Of a DNA stretch of 43,419 bases, positions 1 to 7,828 are shown in pieces; position 1 is the first letter of the stretch; each line of letters begins with the position of its first letter. Under the pieces are notes generated by a model. It was given only the letters and a program-made list of their open reading frames with translations. It had not been told where the DNA came from and did not search any database. Both the position numbers and the translations under genes were made by a program. The DNA is from a virus, in IMG/VR virus record IMGVR_UViG_3300030098_002230, positions 1-43,419 of that record, one strand, 5' to 3'.

Positions 1-37
1 TTTTCTCTATACCGAGAGGGGTGTATGTTGATGCCAT
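1..37 (-). CDS. Tail fiber-like protein, N-terminal fragment
   Basis: An ATG at 37 preceded by GGAGAAT opens a frame that runs off the left edge. The twelve visible residues (MASTYTPLGIEK) resemble the start of phage tail or fiber proteins that begin MASTYTPNGIEK. It is the next gene of the late operon after the repeat protein at 58-1110. Only the N-terminus is visible, so the role is an inference. Confidence 0.5.
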   Translation of the reverse strand, partial: MASTYTPLGIEK

Positions 38-57
38 AATATTCTCCTAAAATTTAA

Positions 58-1110
58 TTAAGCAGCCTCTTCTACATCCGTATAGCTGGTATTTGATCCT
101 GATGCAACATCCGAATAAGATGAATTCGAACCCGTTGAGACATCACTATATGATGTATTTGAACCTGTGTCAATATCTGCGTAATGAAGAATTCCAGGTG
201 TTCCAACTGCTCCCGTACCTTCTTGACCCGTTAATCCTACTGTTTGTTCTGTAGGTGAAATTGTACCTACAGCGCCTGTTCCAGTTACTCCAGATAAACT
301 ATATTTAGATTCACAGATTACACTACCTACTCCACCAGTAGCAGATACTCCTGTTAAACCCATAACATCTGCTGGAGCAATATCTCCAACTGATCCTGTA
401 GCTGATACTCCACTAATTAAAGCTGCATCATTAGGTATAATAACTGTTCCTAAAGAAGCTGTAGCTTGGAATCCTGCTGGTTCAATAACTGGGAATGAAA
501 TAATAGTTGGTGCACCAACGTTTCCTGTTGCACTGACCCCGGTTAATGGAACTCCAACGTTTGGAATTATTACACTACCAATTCCACCAGTTCCTTCTAC
601 ACCTGTTAAGCCCATTACATCTGCAGGAGTAATAGCTCCAACAGAACCACTTGCACTTACACCAGTTAATCCAACTGACATTTCTGTTGGTGTAATAGAT
701 CCAACAGAACCAGTTGCACTTACACCGGTTAATCCCATTACATCTGCAGGAGCAATAGTTCCAACAGAGCCAGTTGCTGCCTGACCTGTTAATCCCATTA
801 CTTGATCTGATGGTGTTATAGAACCAACAGATGCTGTTGCAGATAAACCTGTAAGTAAAACGTTTTTATTATGAGTGCCGCCCCAAGGCTCATTGCCCCA
901 AGTACTTCTTCCCCAACCTTCTTCGTAAATATCTAAGTCGCCCCAATTAGCACGACCCCAAGCTAAATGACCCCAACCTACAATTACATCTTGAGCTGTA
1001 AAGCCACCTGTATTCCAGGCTCCTTCTCCATAGGGTGTATTTTGGGCATTCCAACGTGTAGGGTTAACTATACCCTGAACACCTTCAACCGAAAATATTT
1101 GATCGGCCAT
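58..1110 (-). CDS. Repeat-rich tail/fiber structural protein
   Basis: 350 residues. The N-terminal ~80 residues carry WG repeats (GWGHLAWG, NWGD, GWGRSTWG, PWGG). The middle holds about ten ~19-residue glycine/threonine repeats of the type LTGVSATGSVGSITPADV. The C-terminus has three near-identical short repeats ending SYSDV or SYTDV. Such low-complexity beta-rich arrays are typical of virion surface or tail proteins in marine phages; receptor binding is possible but not shown. It is the last complete gene of the late operon. Its ribosome binding site and ATG lie inside a hairpin (1108-1129). Confidence 0.6.
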   Translation of the reverse strand: MADQIFSVEGVQGIVNPTRWNAQNTPYGEGAWNTGGFTAQDVIVGWGHLAWGRANWGDLDIYEEGWGRSTWGNEPWGGTHNKNVLLTGLSATASVGSITPSDQVMGLTGQAATGSVGTIAPADVMGLTGVSATGSVGSITPTEMSVGLTGVSASGSVGAITPADVMGLTGVEGTGGIGSVIIPNVGVPLTGVSATGNVGAPTIISFPVIEPAGFQATASLGTVIIPNDAALISGVSATGSVGDIAPADVMGLTGVSATGGVGSVICESKYSLSGVTGTGAVGTISPTEQTVGLTGQEGTGAVGTPGILHYADIDTGSNTSYSDVSTGSNSSYSDVASGSNTSYTDVEEAA

Positions 1111-1129
1111 AAGGATCTACCTCCTTATG
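1108..1129 (-). promoter_or_regulatory. Hairpin over ribosome binding site and start codon
   Basis: Perfect 8-bp arms CATAAGGA and TCCTTATG with a 6-nt loop. On the minus-strand mRNA the Shine-Dalgarno AGGAGG lies in the 5' arm and loop, and the ATG of the 350-residue tail protein is in the 3' arm. The stop codon of the upstream gene overlaps the 5' arm, so ribosomes finishing that gene would open the hairpin. This looks like translational coupling. Confidence 0.5.
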
Positions 1130-1565
1130 CGATTCTGATTATCGCGTCGCTGGCGTCCGCTGTCGGAAATTGAATTGTAAATGTGCCGTTAGTAACAGTC
1201 TTATCTCCACCAAACGCAATTGCAGCAACTGCTTTGTTGGATGCACTTGAGTTATAGATTAAAGCTGCGTTAGCAGTAAATGAAGCTGATGTCCAAGAAA
1301 TGTCAGGAGCAAAATCACAGAAAGCTGTTGTTCCTGAAGTTGTTGGAGTCACACTTGTTAATGTAGCACCACCTGCTGTGTATGCAGTTCCAGAAGTATT
1401 CGTAATTTCTTCTGAAGTTGCATAAGCTGTTGTTGAAGCTCCTAAAGTTGCATCACTATCGTACAATGCAATTTTAAAAGTGTTTCCTGTTGATGCTGTA
1501 AAGTTGTGAGTAGCCACCAAGATTTCTTGTTTGAAACTTGTGCACATTGCCGATGTATTTGCCAT
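1125..1565 (-). CDS. Phage structural protein, tail-associated
   Basis: 146 residues, rich in Ser, Thr and Ala, with a predicted all-beta character and no transmembrane segment. It begins MANTSAMCTSFKQEIL and ends with a compact domain (FTIQFPTADASDAIIRIA). I recognise the general type from marine phage late operons but no assigned function. It lies between the adaptor gene and the tail repeat protein and is preceded by AAGGAG, so it is most likely a virion component at the tail or neck. Confidence 0.6.
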   Translation of the reverse strand: MANTSAMCTSFKQEILVATHNFTASTGNTFKIALYDSDATLGASTTAYATSEEITNTSGTAYTAGGATLTSVTPTTSGTTAFCDFAPDISWTSASFTANAALIYNSSASNKAVAAIAFGGDKTVTNGTFTIQFPTADASDAIIRIA

Positions 1566-1576
1566 ATTTTAACTCC

Positions 1577-2281
1577 TTATTGAGGCGGAGAGTCAATTTG
1601 AATACGAACTGTACCGTCCGTATAATCGTCTCTTCGTCTTCTTCCAATTTGCTGTGAAGCAAACTTCTGTACTTCTTCTTTATACTTTTGCTCATATAAA
1701 GTCAACATATCCATTGGACCTTTTAAATACCCATATGTTTCCGCTAAACAGCAGTATAATAGCCCTTGCGGGAAGTTTAAACTAATGTAATTAGTGCCCG
1801 ATCCCTCTAAAATAGATTGCACATAATTATAATGAACCTTGAACATATAAGCTGCATCTGGAACTGGAGCAAACATTAGTCTTCCAGAAGTAGTATCTGA
1901 TAAACCAGTAGCTCCTCCAAACATAGCATAGTATTTAGGTTTTCCTCTTTTAGCTGTTTCTGTAGATGGAACATATTCCTGTAAAAAAGTTCTGTCTCTT
2001 TTTAAAAGCCAAACATTGTCTCCTGTTACTGCTGATGTGGAATCATAAACTTGAACTCCTCTAATAAACAAAGCTCCAGCAGGACAGTTGATAGTTGTTT
2101 GACCAGCTACTAAACTTCCAGTTTGAGCTTTCCTATCTGCATCAATTGGCACATCATACATAATTCTCTGTTGAGCGTTTAAAATAATATTTTCTAAAAC
2201 ATCATTCGTAAGAACCGTATCTCCTACTTCTGTGTAGTTTTTAATTTGTGTTTTTAATCCTGATGCACTTAATCCTGACAT
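1577..2281 (-). CDS. Adaptor/neck protein (SU10 adaptor-like)
   Basis: 234 residues. The N-terminal part (VLENIILNAQQRIMYDVPIDAD) is helical, the middle is beta-rich (RGVQVYDSTS, PKYYAMFG, RLMFAPVPDAAYMFKVHYN) and the C-terminus is helical (LTLYEQKYKEEVQKFASQQ). This order matches phage head-tail adaptor proteins of short-tailed phages such as SU10. It starts with an ATG overlapping the stop of the 266-residue gene. Assignment is by pattern memory, not by search. Confidence 0.55.
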   Translation of the reverse strand: MSGLSASGLKTQIKNYTEVGDTVLTNDVLENIILNAQQRIMYDVPIDADRKAQTGSLVAGQTTINCPAGALFIRGVQVYDSTSAVTGDNVWLLKRDRTFLQEYVPSTETAKRGKPKYYAMFGGATGLSDTTSGRLMFAPVPDAAYMFKVHYNYVQSILEGSGTNYISLNFPQGLLYCCLAETYGYLKGPMDMLTLYEQKYKEEVQKFASQQIGRRRRDDYTDGTVRIQIDSPPQ

Positions 2282-3081
2282 TATGGCCTCATATTTACTG
2301 GTCCACCAAAAGAGAAAAATCCTCCGCCTGTCTCTGTGCTGGACGCATTGTTTTTTAAACTAAACGTAAAACTATTACTTACCGTAAGATTGCCTGGAGG
2401 GGAAGCTATTTGTTCCGTTGTAGTTTGTTTGGTAATTTTGTAAGAGCCATAAACGTTAGCTCCGCTACTATGAGCAGCTGCCGTAGTTGACTCAGGAGTG
2501 ACTCCATTAATCGTAGCAGCCGTTCCTCTAGTTAATCCTGATAAAGTGTTCGATGCTGTAGTGTTTGTTGTATAGTAAATTGTTTCACTCACATCATTTC
2601 CATCACTATCAAATAATTCAACACATATATAACCGGGAGCCACAAATTGAGAAGAATCTGCTAATACTAGACTTGTTGCGCTTGAAGTTATATCTCCATT
2701 TAAAGTAGTTGTTAATTCTAAAGTAGATTTAGCAACACCGCCTACAGCTCTCTCAACATTTGTAAATCTAATATAATCATTAGTAGACCAAGGTTGATTT
2801 TTACATTTAACTGTAACACTTGTGTTGCTTCCAGTTGTAGTAAAAGGATTGTTATCTAAAACTACTGGAGTAGCAAAAGCTTTTCTTGAAGGTCTTATAT
2901 GAGGTAATCCTTGAGGATCTCCAACAATTGGTTTTGGTTCTAACTGAGGTTGTTTAGGTTCATATTCAGAAGTATGCACCCAAAGACCTGTCCATTCTTG
3001 CACCATTTCTCTATAAGGAAATGCTACACCTGAACGGTCGGAAATCATTAATGCATGTTTACCTGATGAAAAAGCTGCCAT
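2281..3081 (-). CDS. Conserved phage structural protein
   Basis: 266 residues beginning MAAFSSGKHALMISDRSG, with FPYREMVQEWTGLWVH and a proline-rich PKQPQLEPKPIVGDPQGLP stretch, followed by a Ser/Thr-rich beta domain. The N-terminal block recurs next to adaptor genes in marine podoviruses and SU10-like phages, suggesting a neck or tail component. It overlaps both neighbours by stop/start codons, so it is co-translated with the two adaptor-like proteins. No enzyme motif is visible. Confidence 0.6.
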   Translation of the reverse strand: MAAFSSGKHALMISDRSGVAFPYREMVQEWTGLWVHTSEYEPKQPQLEPKPIVGDPQGLPHIRPSRKAFATPVVLDNNPFTTTGSNTSVTVKCKNQPWSTNDYIRFTNVERAVGGVAKSTLELTTTLNGDITSSATSLVLADSSQFVAPGYICVELFDSDGNDVSETIYYTTNTTASNTLSGLTRGTAATINGVTPESTTAAAHSSGANVYGSYKITKQTTTEQIASPPGNLTVSNSFTFSLKNNASSTETGGGFFSFGGPVNMRP

Positions 3082-3863
3082 TATGTTATTGCTGGGTAAT
3101 AGTTTTTAGGAGTTATGTATGTGCTAGAAGCTGACCCATCCTCTGCTAAAGCTCTAGCTAACTCATCTTCATATAATAATTTCATTTCTTGTGTTCTTTG
3201 TGGAGCAAACTTTTGTGCTAAATAAAAAGCTAGTCCTGCCGTCATACAAGGAACGAATCTATAAGGAACTTGAGTTGCATTTGTAAATGCACCCACGTCT
3301 TGAATTCTTTTTTGATAAAAAATCTTTAATTTGTTTGCTGATCCTGCAGCAGATGCATTAGCTGTAGGATAAATAGTTAATGTAGTGTGAGAAATAAATC
3401 TTTGAACCCAAAAATTTGAAGGTGTACTTTTAGTAGTTTTATTTCCATAGCCAGCATAAGTAGATCTATCTATTTTAGTCATAGTAGTATCTGCTTGAGT
3501 TCCACCGCTGTTATTATTGTACTGACGAAAAGAACATTGCATGATGTCAGTAATTCCATAAATAGAAGTATCCGCTGTTCCTGTGTCATCTACACAAGGA
3601 GCGCTAGTTCCATCTCCGCTTGCTCTATAAAATTTATATTCGGTTTGACCTTCAACTAAAGTAACGTTTGTAGTTCCTACTTCCCAATAGTGAAGTCCTC
3701 TGTTTCCCCATTCAGAAAATAAAACATTTAAAGATCTTTTAGCTGATCTAATTTGATTTCCTGCAGTTCCGACAAGACCTATTCTTTCATATGCCTCCAT
3801 GATTACATCATCGATTGCATAATTCTTATCAAAAATATACGTGCCAGAAGTAGTATTCGCCAT
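3081..3863 (-). CDS. Head-tail adaptor (P22 gp4-like)
   Basis: 260 residues. The N-terminus (DDVIMEAYERIGLVG, IRSAKRSLNVLFSEWGNRGLHYW) has the helical layout of P22 gp4-type head-completion proteins: an alpha-helical start, LNVLFSEWGN-type helix, inserted beta domain, then a helical C-terminus (LAFYLAQKFAPQRTQEMKLLYEDELARAL). Proteins of this family add to the portal ring after packaging. It is longer than P22 gp4 because of the inserted beta region around residues 70-180. Confidence 0.6.
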   Translation of the reverse strand: MANTTSGTYIFDKNYAIDDVIMEAYERIGLVGTAGNQIRSAKRSLNVLFSEWGNRGLHYWEVGTTNVTLVEGQTEYKFYRASGDGTSAPCVDDTGTADTSIYGITDIMQCSFRQYNNNSGGTQADTTMTKIDRSTYAGYGNKTTKSTPSNFWVQRFISHTTLTIYPTANASAAGSANKLKIFYQKRIQDVGAFTNATQVPYRFVPCMTAGLAFYLAQKFAPQRTQEMKLLYEDELARALAEDGSASSTYITPKNYYPAIT

Positions 3864-3874
3864 TGGCTACCTCT

Positions 3875-4207
3875 TTACGTAAATGTGCCTATGATCACAC
3901 AAAAGTCACAATTTGTTAAATCAACATACATTCCAGCATCACAATAAATTCCTTCTCCAGGAATTGTGAAACTTTGTCCATGGTTATCAGCATTTGAAAA
4001 CTTAACGTGATAAACTAATTTAGAAGCAGTTTTAGAATCGTCTCCTTCATTATAAATTTTTATCTCAGCGTCAGCCGCGCTTGCTTGACCATAAACATTC
4101 ATGATTCTAGCTTTAGTAATATTAGTGGCAGATGTGCCAACATATTTCTGAGCTAAACCGTCTGTTGTTAAAGGTATAGTTTGTTTAACATTTGATGTTA
4201 TTGCCAT
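3875..4207 (-). CDS. Small structural protein, likely head-associated
   Basis: 110 residues, MAITSNVKQTIPLTTDGLAQKYVGTSATNITKA..., predicted beta-sandwich with no catalytic signature. The gene has a good Shine-Dalgarno (TAGGAG) and sits downstream of a strong hairpin at 4223-4246. Proteins of this size and composition in this place usually decorate heads or neck. No family recognised. Confidence 0.5.
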   Translation of the reverse strand: MAITSNVKQTIPLTTDGLAQKYVGTSATNITKARIMNVYGQASAADAEIKIYNEGDDSKTASKLVYHVKFSNADNHGQSFTIPGEGIYCDAGMYVDLTNCDFCVIIGTFT

Positions 4208-4222
4208 ATTATCTCCTAATTA

Positions 4223-4246
4223 TCTAGGCTCCCGAAGGAGCCTAGA
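4223..4246 (-). terminator. Very stable UUCG hairpin between late genes
   Basis: Ten-base arms TCTAGGCTCC and GGAGCCTAGA around a 4-nt loop that reads TTCG on the minus strand and is closed by C-G, the exceptionally stable C(UUCG)G tetraloop. No T-run follows (TAATTAGG), so it is a poor intrinsic terminator. It may instead stabilise or process the polycistronic mRNA between the 264- and 110-residue genes. Confidence 0.6.
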
Positions 4247-4255
4247 ATAATACTA

Positions 4256-5050
4256 TTATCTTTGTTGGATAGTTTGTATCCAATCTGTGTTTAGACCATT
4301 AGCATTAGTACCTTTGTTTTCTATGAAAACTTTTAGTTCTAAAGCTATATCATCAGGAACAGTTGTCGCTGCTTGCGTTCCAACACAATTACCGTCTAAG
4401 TAAAGTTTATACTGAGCCGATGTTTGGTTATTTTCCGTACCTGCAGGTTGAAAATGAAAACCTAATCTAACAGAGTTAGATGGGATTTCAAATTGCGTTG
4501 CAGATTGAGTTGGTACAGTAGAGTCAGCTATAGCATAAGTACTTCCAGCTGCACTGTCTTTCATATCAAAAGATACACCAGCACCATTCTTCCTAGATAG
4601 GAATTGAATAGTTGTAGTGTCTTCTAAGTGAGAAAAACCAATACAGTCAGTTGGTACAGTTGCCGGATCAGCAAATGCATTGTCAGCAAAGCCAACAAAA
4701 ATATTGCCGTCACTAACATCAAATAAACTAATTCTGGTTTCATACCACCATTGTTTACCTGAGTTATAGTTCCAGACTTCTTTACCAGAAATACCAGTAA
4801 CTTCGCCTGCTGCTGGAGCTTCATCTCCAAGTCTTAACCATCCGCCAGCATAATCTACTAATTGATAGTCAGATCCACCGCCAGATGTTACATCCCAATC
4901 ACTTGCATTATAAGTTAGCCAGTCGTTTTGATAAGCGACTTCTTGATTATAACCGCCAGTAATTAAGGGCTGTTTGATACCACTAAACAAGGATGTTCCA
5001 CCTTGTTTACCTCTAACGTTTGTTACGCCAGTTGAAAAGTGTGTAGTCAT
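4256..5050 (-). CDS. Lectin-like (concanavalin-type) virion protein
   Basis: 264 residues. The central part alternates hydrophobic strands with WWYETRISLFDVSDGNIFVGF, SVRLGFHFQPAG, YKLYLDGNCVG, a pattern of jelly-roll/LamG-like beta-sandwiches that phages use as head or tail surface domains. The C-terminus (ELKVFIENKGTNANGL) resembles phage capsid-decorating lectin-like proteins. A candidate promoter lies about 85-110 bp upstream. The carbohydrate-binding idea is inference only. Confidence 0.5.
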   Translation of the reverse strand: MTTHFSTGVTNVRGKQGGTSLFSGIKQPLITGGYNQEVAYQNDWLTYNASDWDVTSGGGSDYQLVDYAGGWLRLGDEAPAAGEVTGISGKEVWNYNSGKQWWYETRISLFDVSDGNIFVGFADNAFADPATVPTDCIGFSHLEDTTTIQFLSRKNGAGVSFDMKDSAAGSTYAIADSTVPTQSATQFEIPSNSVRLGFHFQPAGTENNQTSAQYKLYLDGNCVGTQAATTVPDDIALELKVFIENKGTNANGLNTDWIQTIQQR

Positions 5051-5132
5051 ATTAATCAGCGCCTCCTCGCGCCAGTTACTCCTACTAAGAAAAGAGCAAC
5101 CAATTTTATGATTTATATATCTTAGTAAAGCT

Positions 5133-5161
5133 TTTATACGCTAAATTTGTATAGAGCGCAA
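5133..5161 (-). promoter_or_regulatory. Candidate late-region promoter
   Basis: On the minus strand TTGCGC (5161-5156) is followed after exactly 17 nt by TATAAA (5138-5133). The -10 is good and the -35 weak. It lies in the 159-nt gene-free gap 5051-5209 and would give a long leader to the lectin-like gene. A 7-bp inverted repeat (ACTAAGA at 5084-5090, TCTTAGT at 5120-5126) lies in that leader. Confidence 0.35.
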
Positions 5162-5209
5162 GTGATCCTGTAATGAAGTGCTAATTTCAATGATGTAGCT
5201 TTTTTTGAC

Positions 5210-5419
5210 TTAAGTGGCTACTGACACTTCTGGAGCCGAGTTCAAAATTGCATTTTCTCTGTCTGCAATTTTAGCCTCTTCTAGTTTAATGGCCGTAATG
5301 ATTTCTCTGATTTTTGCATCTATAGCCACCATGTTGAGATTGTATCTACCTTCGTTAAGGTGTTCCTGTTCCCAACTCAACTCCAAGGACTTTTTTTGCT
5401 TGTATAGGTCCTCGATCAT
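5210..5419 (-). CDS. Small coiled-coil protein
   Basis: 69 residues, almost entirely helical: YKQKKSLELSWEQEHLNEGRYN and AKIREIITAIKLEEAKIADREN. Strong Shine-Dalgarno (GAGG) upstream of the ATG. It overlaps the 83-residue gene by 65 nt. It sits just downstream of the capsid gene; no family recognised. It could be an accessory head or assembly factor. Confidence 0.5.
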   Translation of the reverse strand: MIEDLYKQKKSLELSWEQEHLNEGRYNLNMVAIDAKIREIITAIKLEEAKIADRENAILNSAPEVSVAT

Positions 5420-5606
5420 TTATAACCTCCTCATAGGTTATCCATTTACGACTTGTGTCGTAAAATCCCGTTGTGTCCCACTTTACACTATTTTCTCCTA
5501 GTTTGTCAACTATAGCGTTTTCAATAGATTCAGAACTATCTTCAGCTTTAATGATAAAGCTAGTTCTATATCCGTAGGCAATTATAATGATTTTAAAGTC
5601 CTTCAT
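5355..5606 (-). CDS. Small hypothetical protein
   Basis: 83 residues, MKDFKIIIIAYGYRTSFIIKAEDSSE..., looks like a small alpha/beta domain: strand, strand, then helix SIENAIVDKLG. It starts 64 nt after the capsid gene, just beyond the capsid terminator-like hairpin, and its 3' end overlaps the next gene by 65 nt. Function unknown. Confidence 0.5.
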   Translation of the reverse strand: MKDFKIIIIAYGYRTSFIIKAEDSSESIENAIVDKLGENSVKWDTTGFYDTSRKWITYEEVINDRGPIQAKKVLGVELGTGTP

Positions 5607-5631
5607 AGTTTAATTTCTTACTTTATGTAGT

Positions 5632-5661
5632 AAATGTGGCGGTTTTAAGGCCGCCACATTT
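5632..5661 (-). terminator. Stem-loop downstream of the capsid gene
   Basis: Perfect 11-bp arms AAATGTGGCGG and CCGCCACATTT with an 8-nt loop, eight nt after the capsid stop codon. On the minus strand it is followed by ACTACAT rather than a long T-run, so termination would be partial. A capsid-distal hairpin that lowers expression of later genes or protects the capsid mRNA is the likely role. Confidence 0.65.
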
Positions 5662-5669
5662 TAAATTAA

Positions 5670-6581
5670 TTACGCACCTTCAACGCCGAAGATACCTCTA
5701 GGGTCAGATACTCCAAATGAGTATCTTTCTCTAGCTTTGTATCTCACGTTTCCAGTATCGAAATCGCCTTCCATTGCTGTTGACAATGGAGATCTAACGA
5801 ACATTTTCATGCCGTTAGGAACGTCAGTGATGATGTACCAAGAGTCAGCATCAGTTAGGTAATTATTCACTCTGTATCCTTGAGGAATCATTCCCATTGA
5901 GTTGACTGCGTTGATGTCATTATCAGCTGTACCAGTTCTACCCTGAGATTTCATTAATCTCTCTGCATTAAATTGGTTCTCAGGTGGAACAATCATTTTT
6001 ACGCCTTTAGCTGCGATTAAAAGACCTCTTTCATCAGTCATCTCTCCAATGTCGATTAGAGATTGTTCTAATGAAGTTTCATTTAAATCAGCTTGAGTCG
6101 CTAATGTGTTCGCAAATGAGCCACCTAATGTAGTGTGCGAAGCGTTAAACAAAGAAACACCATCACCAGAATCAAAAGAATCCGTTGAAGGAAGTCCGTT
6201 GATTAGTGGAGCTGCTGCTTTCACTTGTTTTGAGTTCGCCATAGATCTAGCCAAAGCTTTTGTGTATCTAGAAGCAAGTCTATCGTAGAGGTTGTCTTCG
6301 ATAGCTTCTTCAGTGATAGCAAATGCTAAAGCTACAGTCTCATGAGTGTATCTAGCCGTGAAAGTCTCTTGTGCATCATCGTAAGATATGCCTTGACCTT
6401 CAGGTTTCACTTGTGCGTTTCCGAATCCTGATAACATAACTTCCTCTTCGAAAGCTCTGTCTGAAGATTCTATATTGTAGATTTCAGCGTGTTGGTTTTC
6501 GTATCGCTTGTATTCCAGTCCGAATAAGGCATTCAAACCTGGCTCAAGCTCTTTAACTAACTGCGCTCGTGATATTGCCAT
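5670..6581 (-). CDS. Major capsid protein (Mu gpT-like, HK97 fold)
   Basis: 303 residues. The N-terminal arm is followed by TFTARYTHETVALAFAITEEAIEDNLYD, then RYTKALARSMANSKQ, SLFNASHTTLGG, SLEQSLIDIGEMTDERGLLI and IVPPENQFNAERLMKS, the block order of Mu gpT-type major head proteins. The C-terminus (VRYKARERYSFGVSDPRGIFG) is typical of the P-domain end. It has the usual length of about 300 residues, is preceded by scaffold-like and decoration genes and followed by a hairpin. This is the shell-forming subunit. Confidence 0.85.
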   Translation of the reverse strand: MAISRAQLVKELEPGLNALFGLEYKRYENQHAEIYNIESSDRAFEEEVMLSGFGNAQVKPEGQGISYDDAQETFTARYTHETVALAFAITEEAIEDNLYDRLASRYTKALARSMANSKQVKAAAPLINGLPSTDSFDSGDGVSLFNASHTTLGGSFANTLATQADLNETSLEQSLIDIGEMTDERGLLIAAKGVKMIVPPENQFNAERLMKSQGRTGTADNDINAVNSMGMIPQGYRVNNYLTDADSWYIITDVPNGMKMFVRSPLSTAMEGDFDTGNVRYKARERYSFGVSDPRGIFGVEGA

Positions 6582-6594
6582 ATTATATTACTCC

Positions 6595-7272
6595 TTATAC
6601 GTCTCTTAGGAACTGATTAGCCCTGTTGTTCATAATTACAATAACATCGCAACCTGCGGCTGCTACGTCTTCCTGATCTGGCACTTCTGCCACACGGATC
6701 ATTCTCCACATATAGCCATCATTGTCTGATGTTGAGTAATTTAGAGTAGCTGTGGACTGACCTGATACACCAGATCCACCATTGTTCTGATTCATTCTAA
6801 CTACTAAGCAGTCAGATTGAAACGTTGCCAATGATGTCATTGTTGCATCGGATCTACACATATACTCTTGAAACGGGTTATCATTAACGAATACCCAACC
6901 ATTGCTGTTACCTGTATTTGGGTTTGTTGCGAAAGTCTGACTCGCTGCTACAGAATTTGACCATGTAGGTTTACTTGTAGTTCCGTCGATGTAAAATACA
7001 CCGTTAGAAACTCCTACACATACTTCTGGAGTAGTTGTATCAGCATCCCAAGAAGCTCCACCTGTTCCACCGTCGTCCATAGTAGCGGGGGCTAAACTTT
7101 GAAAGTAGCCATCGTCACCTGAACTGTCTTGTGGTCCAACTGGTTCGTTCTTAAGGATTCTTACGCCCAAACCTGACACGATAGAGTATTTAGATTGCCC
7201 TTGAGTAGCTGGACCATTGCCCAGAACTTCAACTGCTCTAAAACCGTATCCTGTTGTACTAGTGTTAGCCAT
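6595..7272 (-). CDS. Head decoration / capsid-associated protein
   Basis: 225 residues directly upstream of the capsid gene with a 13-nt gap. The sequence (MANTSTTGYGFRAVEVLG...) is beta-rich, with Gly/Ser/Thr-rich loops and a C-terminal MWRMIRVAEVPDQEDVAAAGCDVIVIMNNR. Position between scaffold region and capsid, and lack of enzyme motifs, fit a decoration or auxiliary head protein. Its mRNA leader holds two hairpins at 7292-7348. Confidence 0.6.
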   Translation of the reverse strand: MANTSTTGYGFRAVEVLGNGPATQGQSKYSIVSGLGVRILKNEPVGPQDSSGDDGYFQSLAPATMDDGGTGGASWDADTTTPEVCVGVSNGVFYIDGTTSKPTWSNSVAASQTFATNPNTGNSNGWVFVNDNPFQEYMCRSDATMTSLATFQSDCLVVRMNQNNGGSGVSGQSTATLNYSTSDNDGYMWRMIRVAEVPDQEDVAAAGCDVIVIMNNRANQFLRDV

Positions 7273-7291
7273 AGTTTGTCGTCTCCTAAAT

Positions 7292-7348
7292 GTTCATAGT
7301 TTTACCTATGAACGGGTTATTATTAAAATCGATAGTAGGGATTAACCC
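7292..7348 (-). promoter_or_regulatory. Two stem-loops in the head-gene leader
   Basis: The 88-nt gap between the 154- and 225-residue genes contains GTTCATAG/CTATGAAC (7292-7299, 7306-7313; 6-nt loop) and GGGTTA/TAACCC (7314-7319, 7343-7348). They directly abut, and lie just upstream of the Shine-Dalgarno TAGGAGA. No consensus promoter is visible. RNA processing or stabilisation to raise decoration and capsid synthesis is the simplest reading. Confidence 0.5.
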
Positions 7349-7360
7349 ACGAATTCCTAA

Positions 7361-7825
7361 TTAGGATTTCTTTGTACCACCGAATGTTACACGAGATTGT
7401 CGATCAATATTGATCGGCATACTCTTATGCTGCTCTCTCATAAGATCGTTGTCTACTGCTTCATTCATACCTTCAGTACGTTTTTTAATGTACGCGGTAC
7501 GTTGATCTGCGATCTCTTGAGTTACCTTTGCAAGCAAAAGGCCACCAACCCCAATCATCCCCTTGTATTTTCCCGATTCTATAACCGGGTAATCAGAAGC
7601 ATTTTCGATTTCTTCGGCTCTTACTAATTCATAACCAGATCTTAAACGACCTTGTATATTCTTAGTATCATCGAATCCCATCGATTCTGCTCTAATCCAT
7701 CTGTACCTGAATCCATCAGGAGCAGGGGGTGCATCTAGAGAAGATGGAGGAATCCACACTTTTGGTCTTTCAGTCTTTGACCGTGTCAGATTCGCACGAG
7801 AAGTTTTGGTTTCTTGTTTTTTCAT
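7361..7825 (-). CDS. Conserved head-region protein
   Basis: 154 residues: a basic N-terminal 25 residues, then a proline-rich PKVWIPPSSLDAPPAPDGFRYRWIR, then KNIQGRLRSGYELVRAEE and a Lys-rich C-terminus. Proteins with the RYRWIR...SGYELVR layout sit beside scaffold genes in marine podoviruses. The role is not assigned; minor head or assembly factor is plausible. Four nt separate it from the scaffold-like gene upstream. Confidence 0.6.
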   Translation of the reverse strand: MKKQETKTSRANLTRSKTERPKVWIPPSSLDAPPAPDGFRYRWIRAESMGFDDTKNIQGRLRSGYELVRAEEIENASDYPVIESGKYKGMIGVGGLLLAKVTQEIADQRTAYIKKRTEGMNEAVDNDLMREQHKSMPINIDRQSRVTFGGTKKS

Positions 7826-7828
7826 ACG

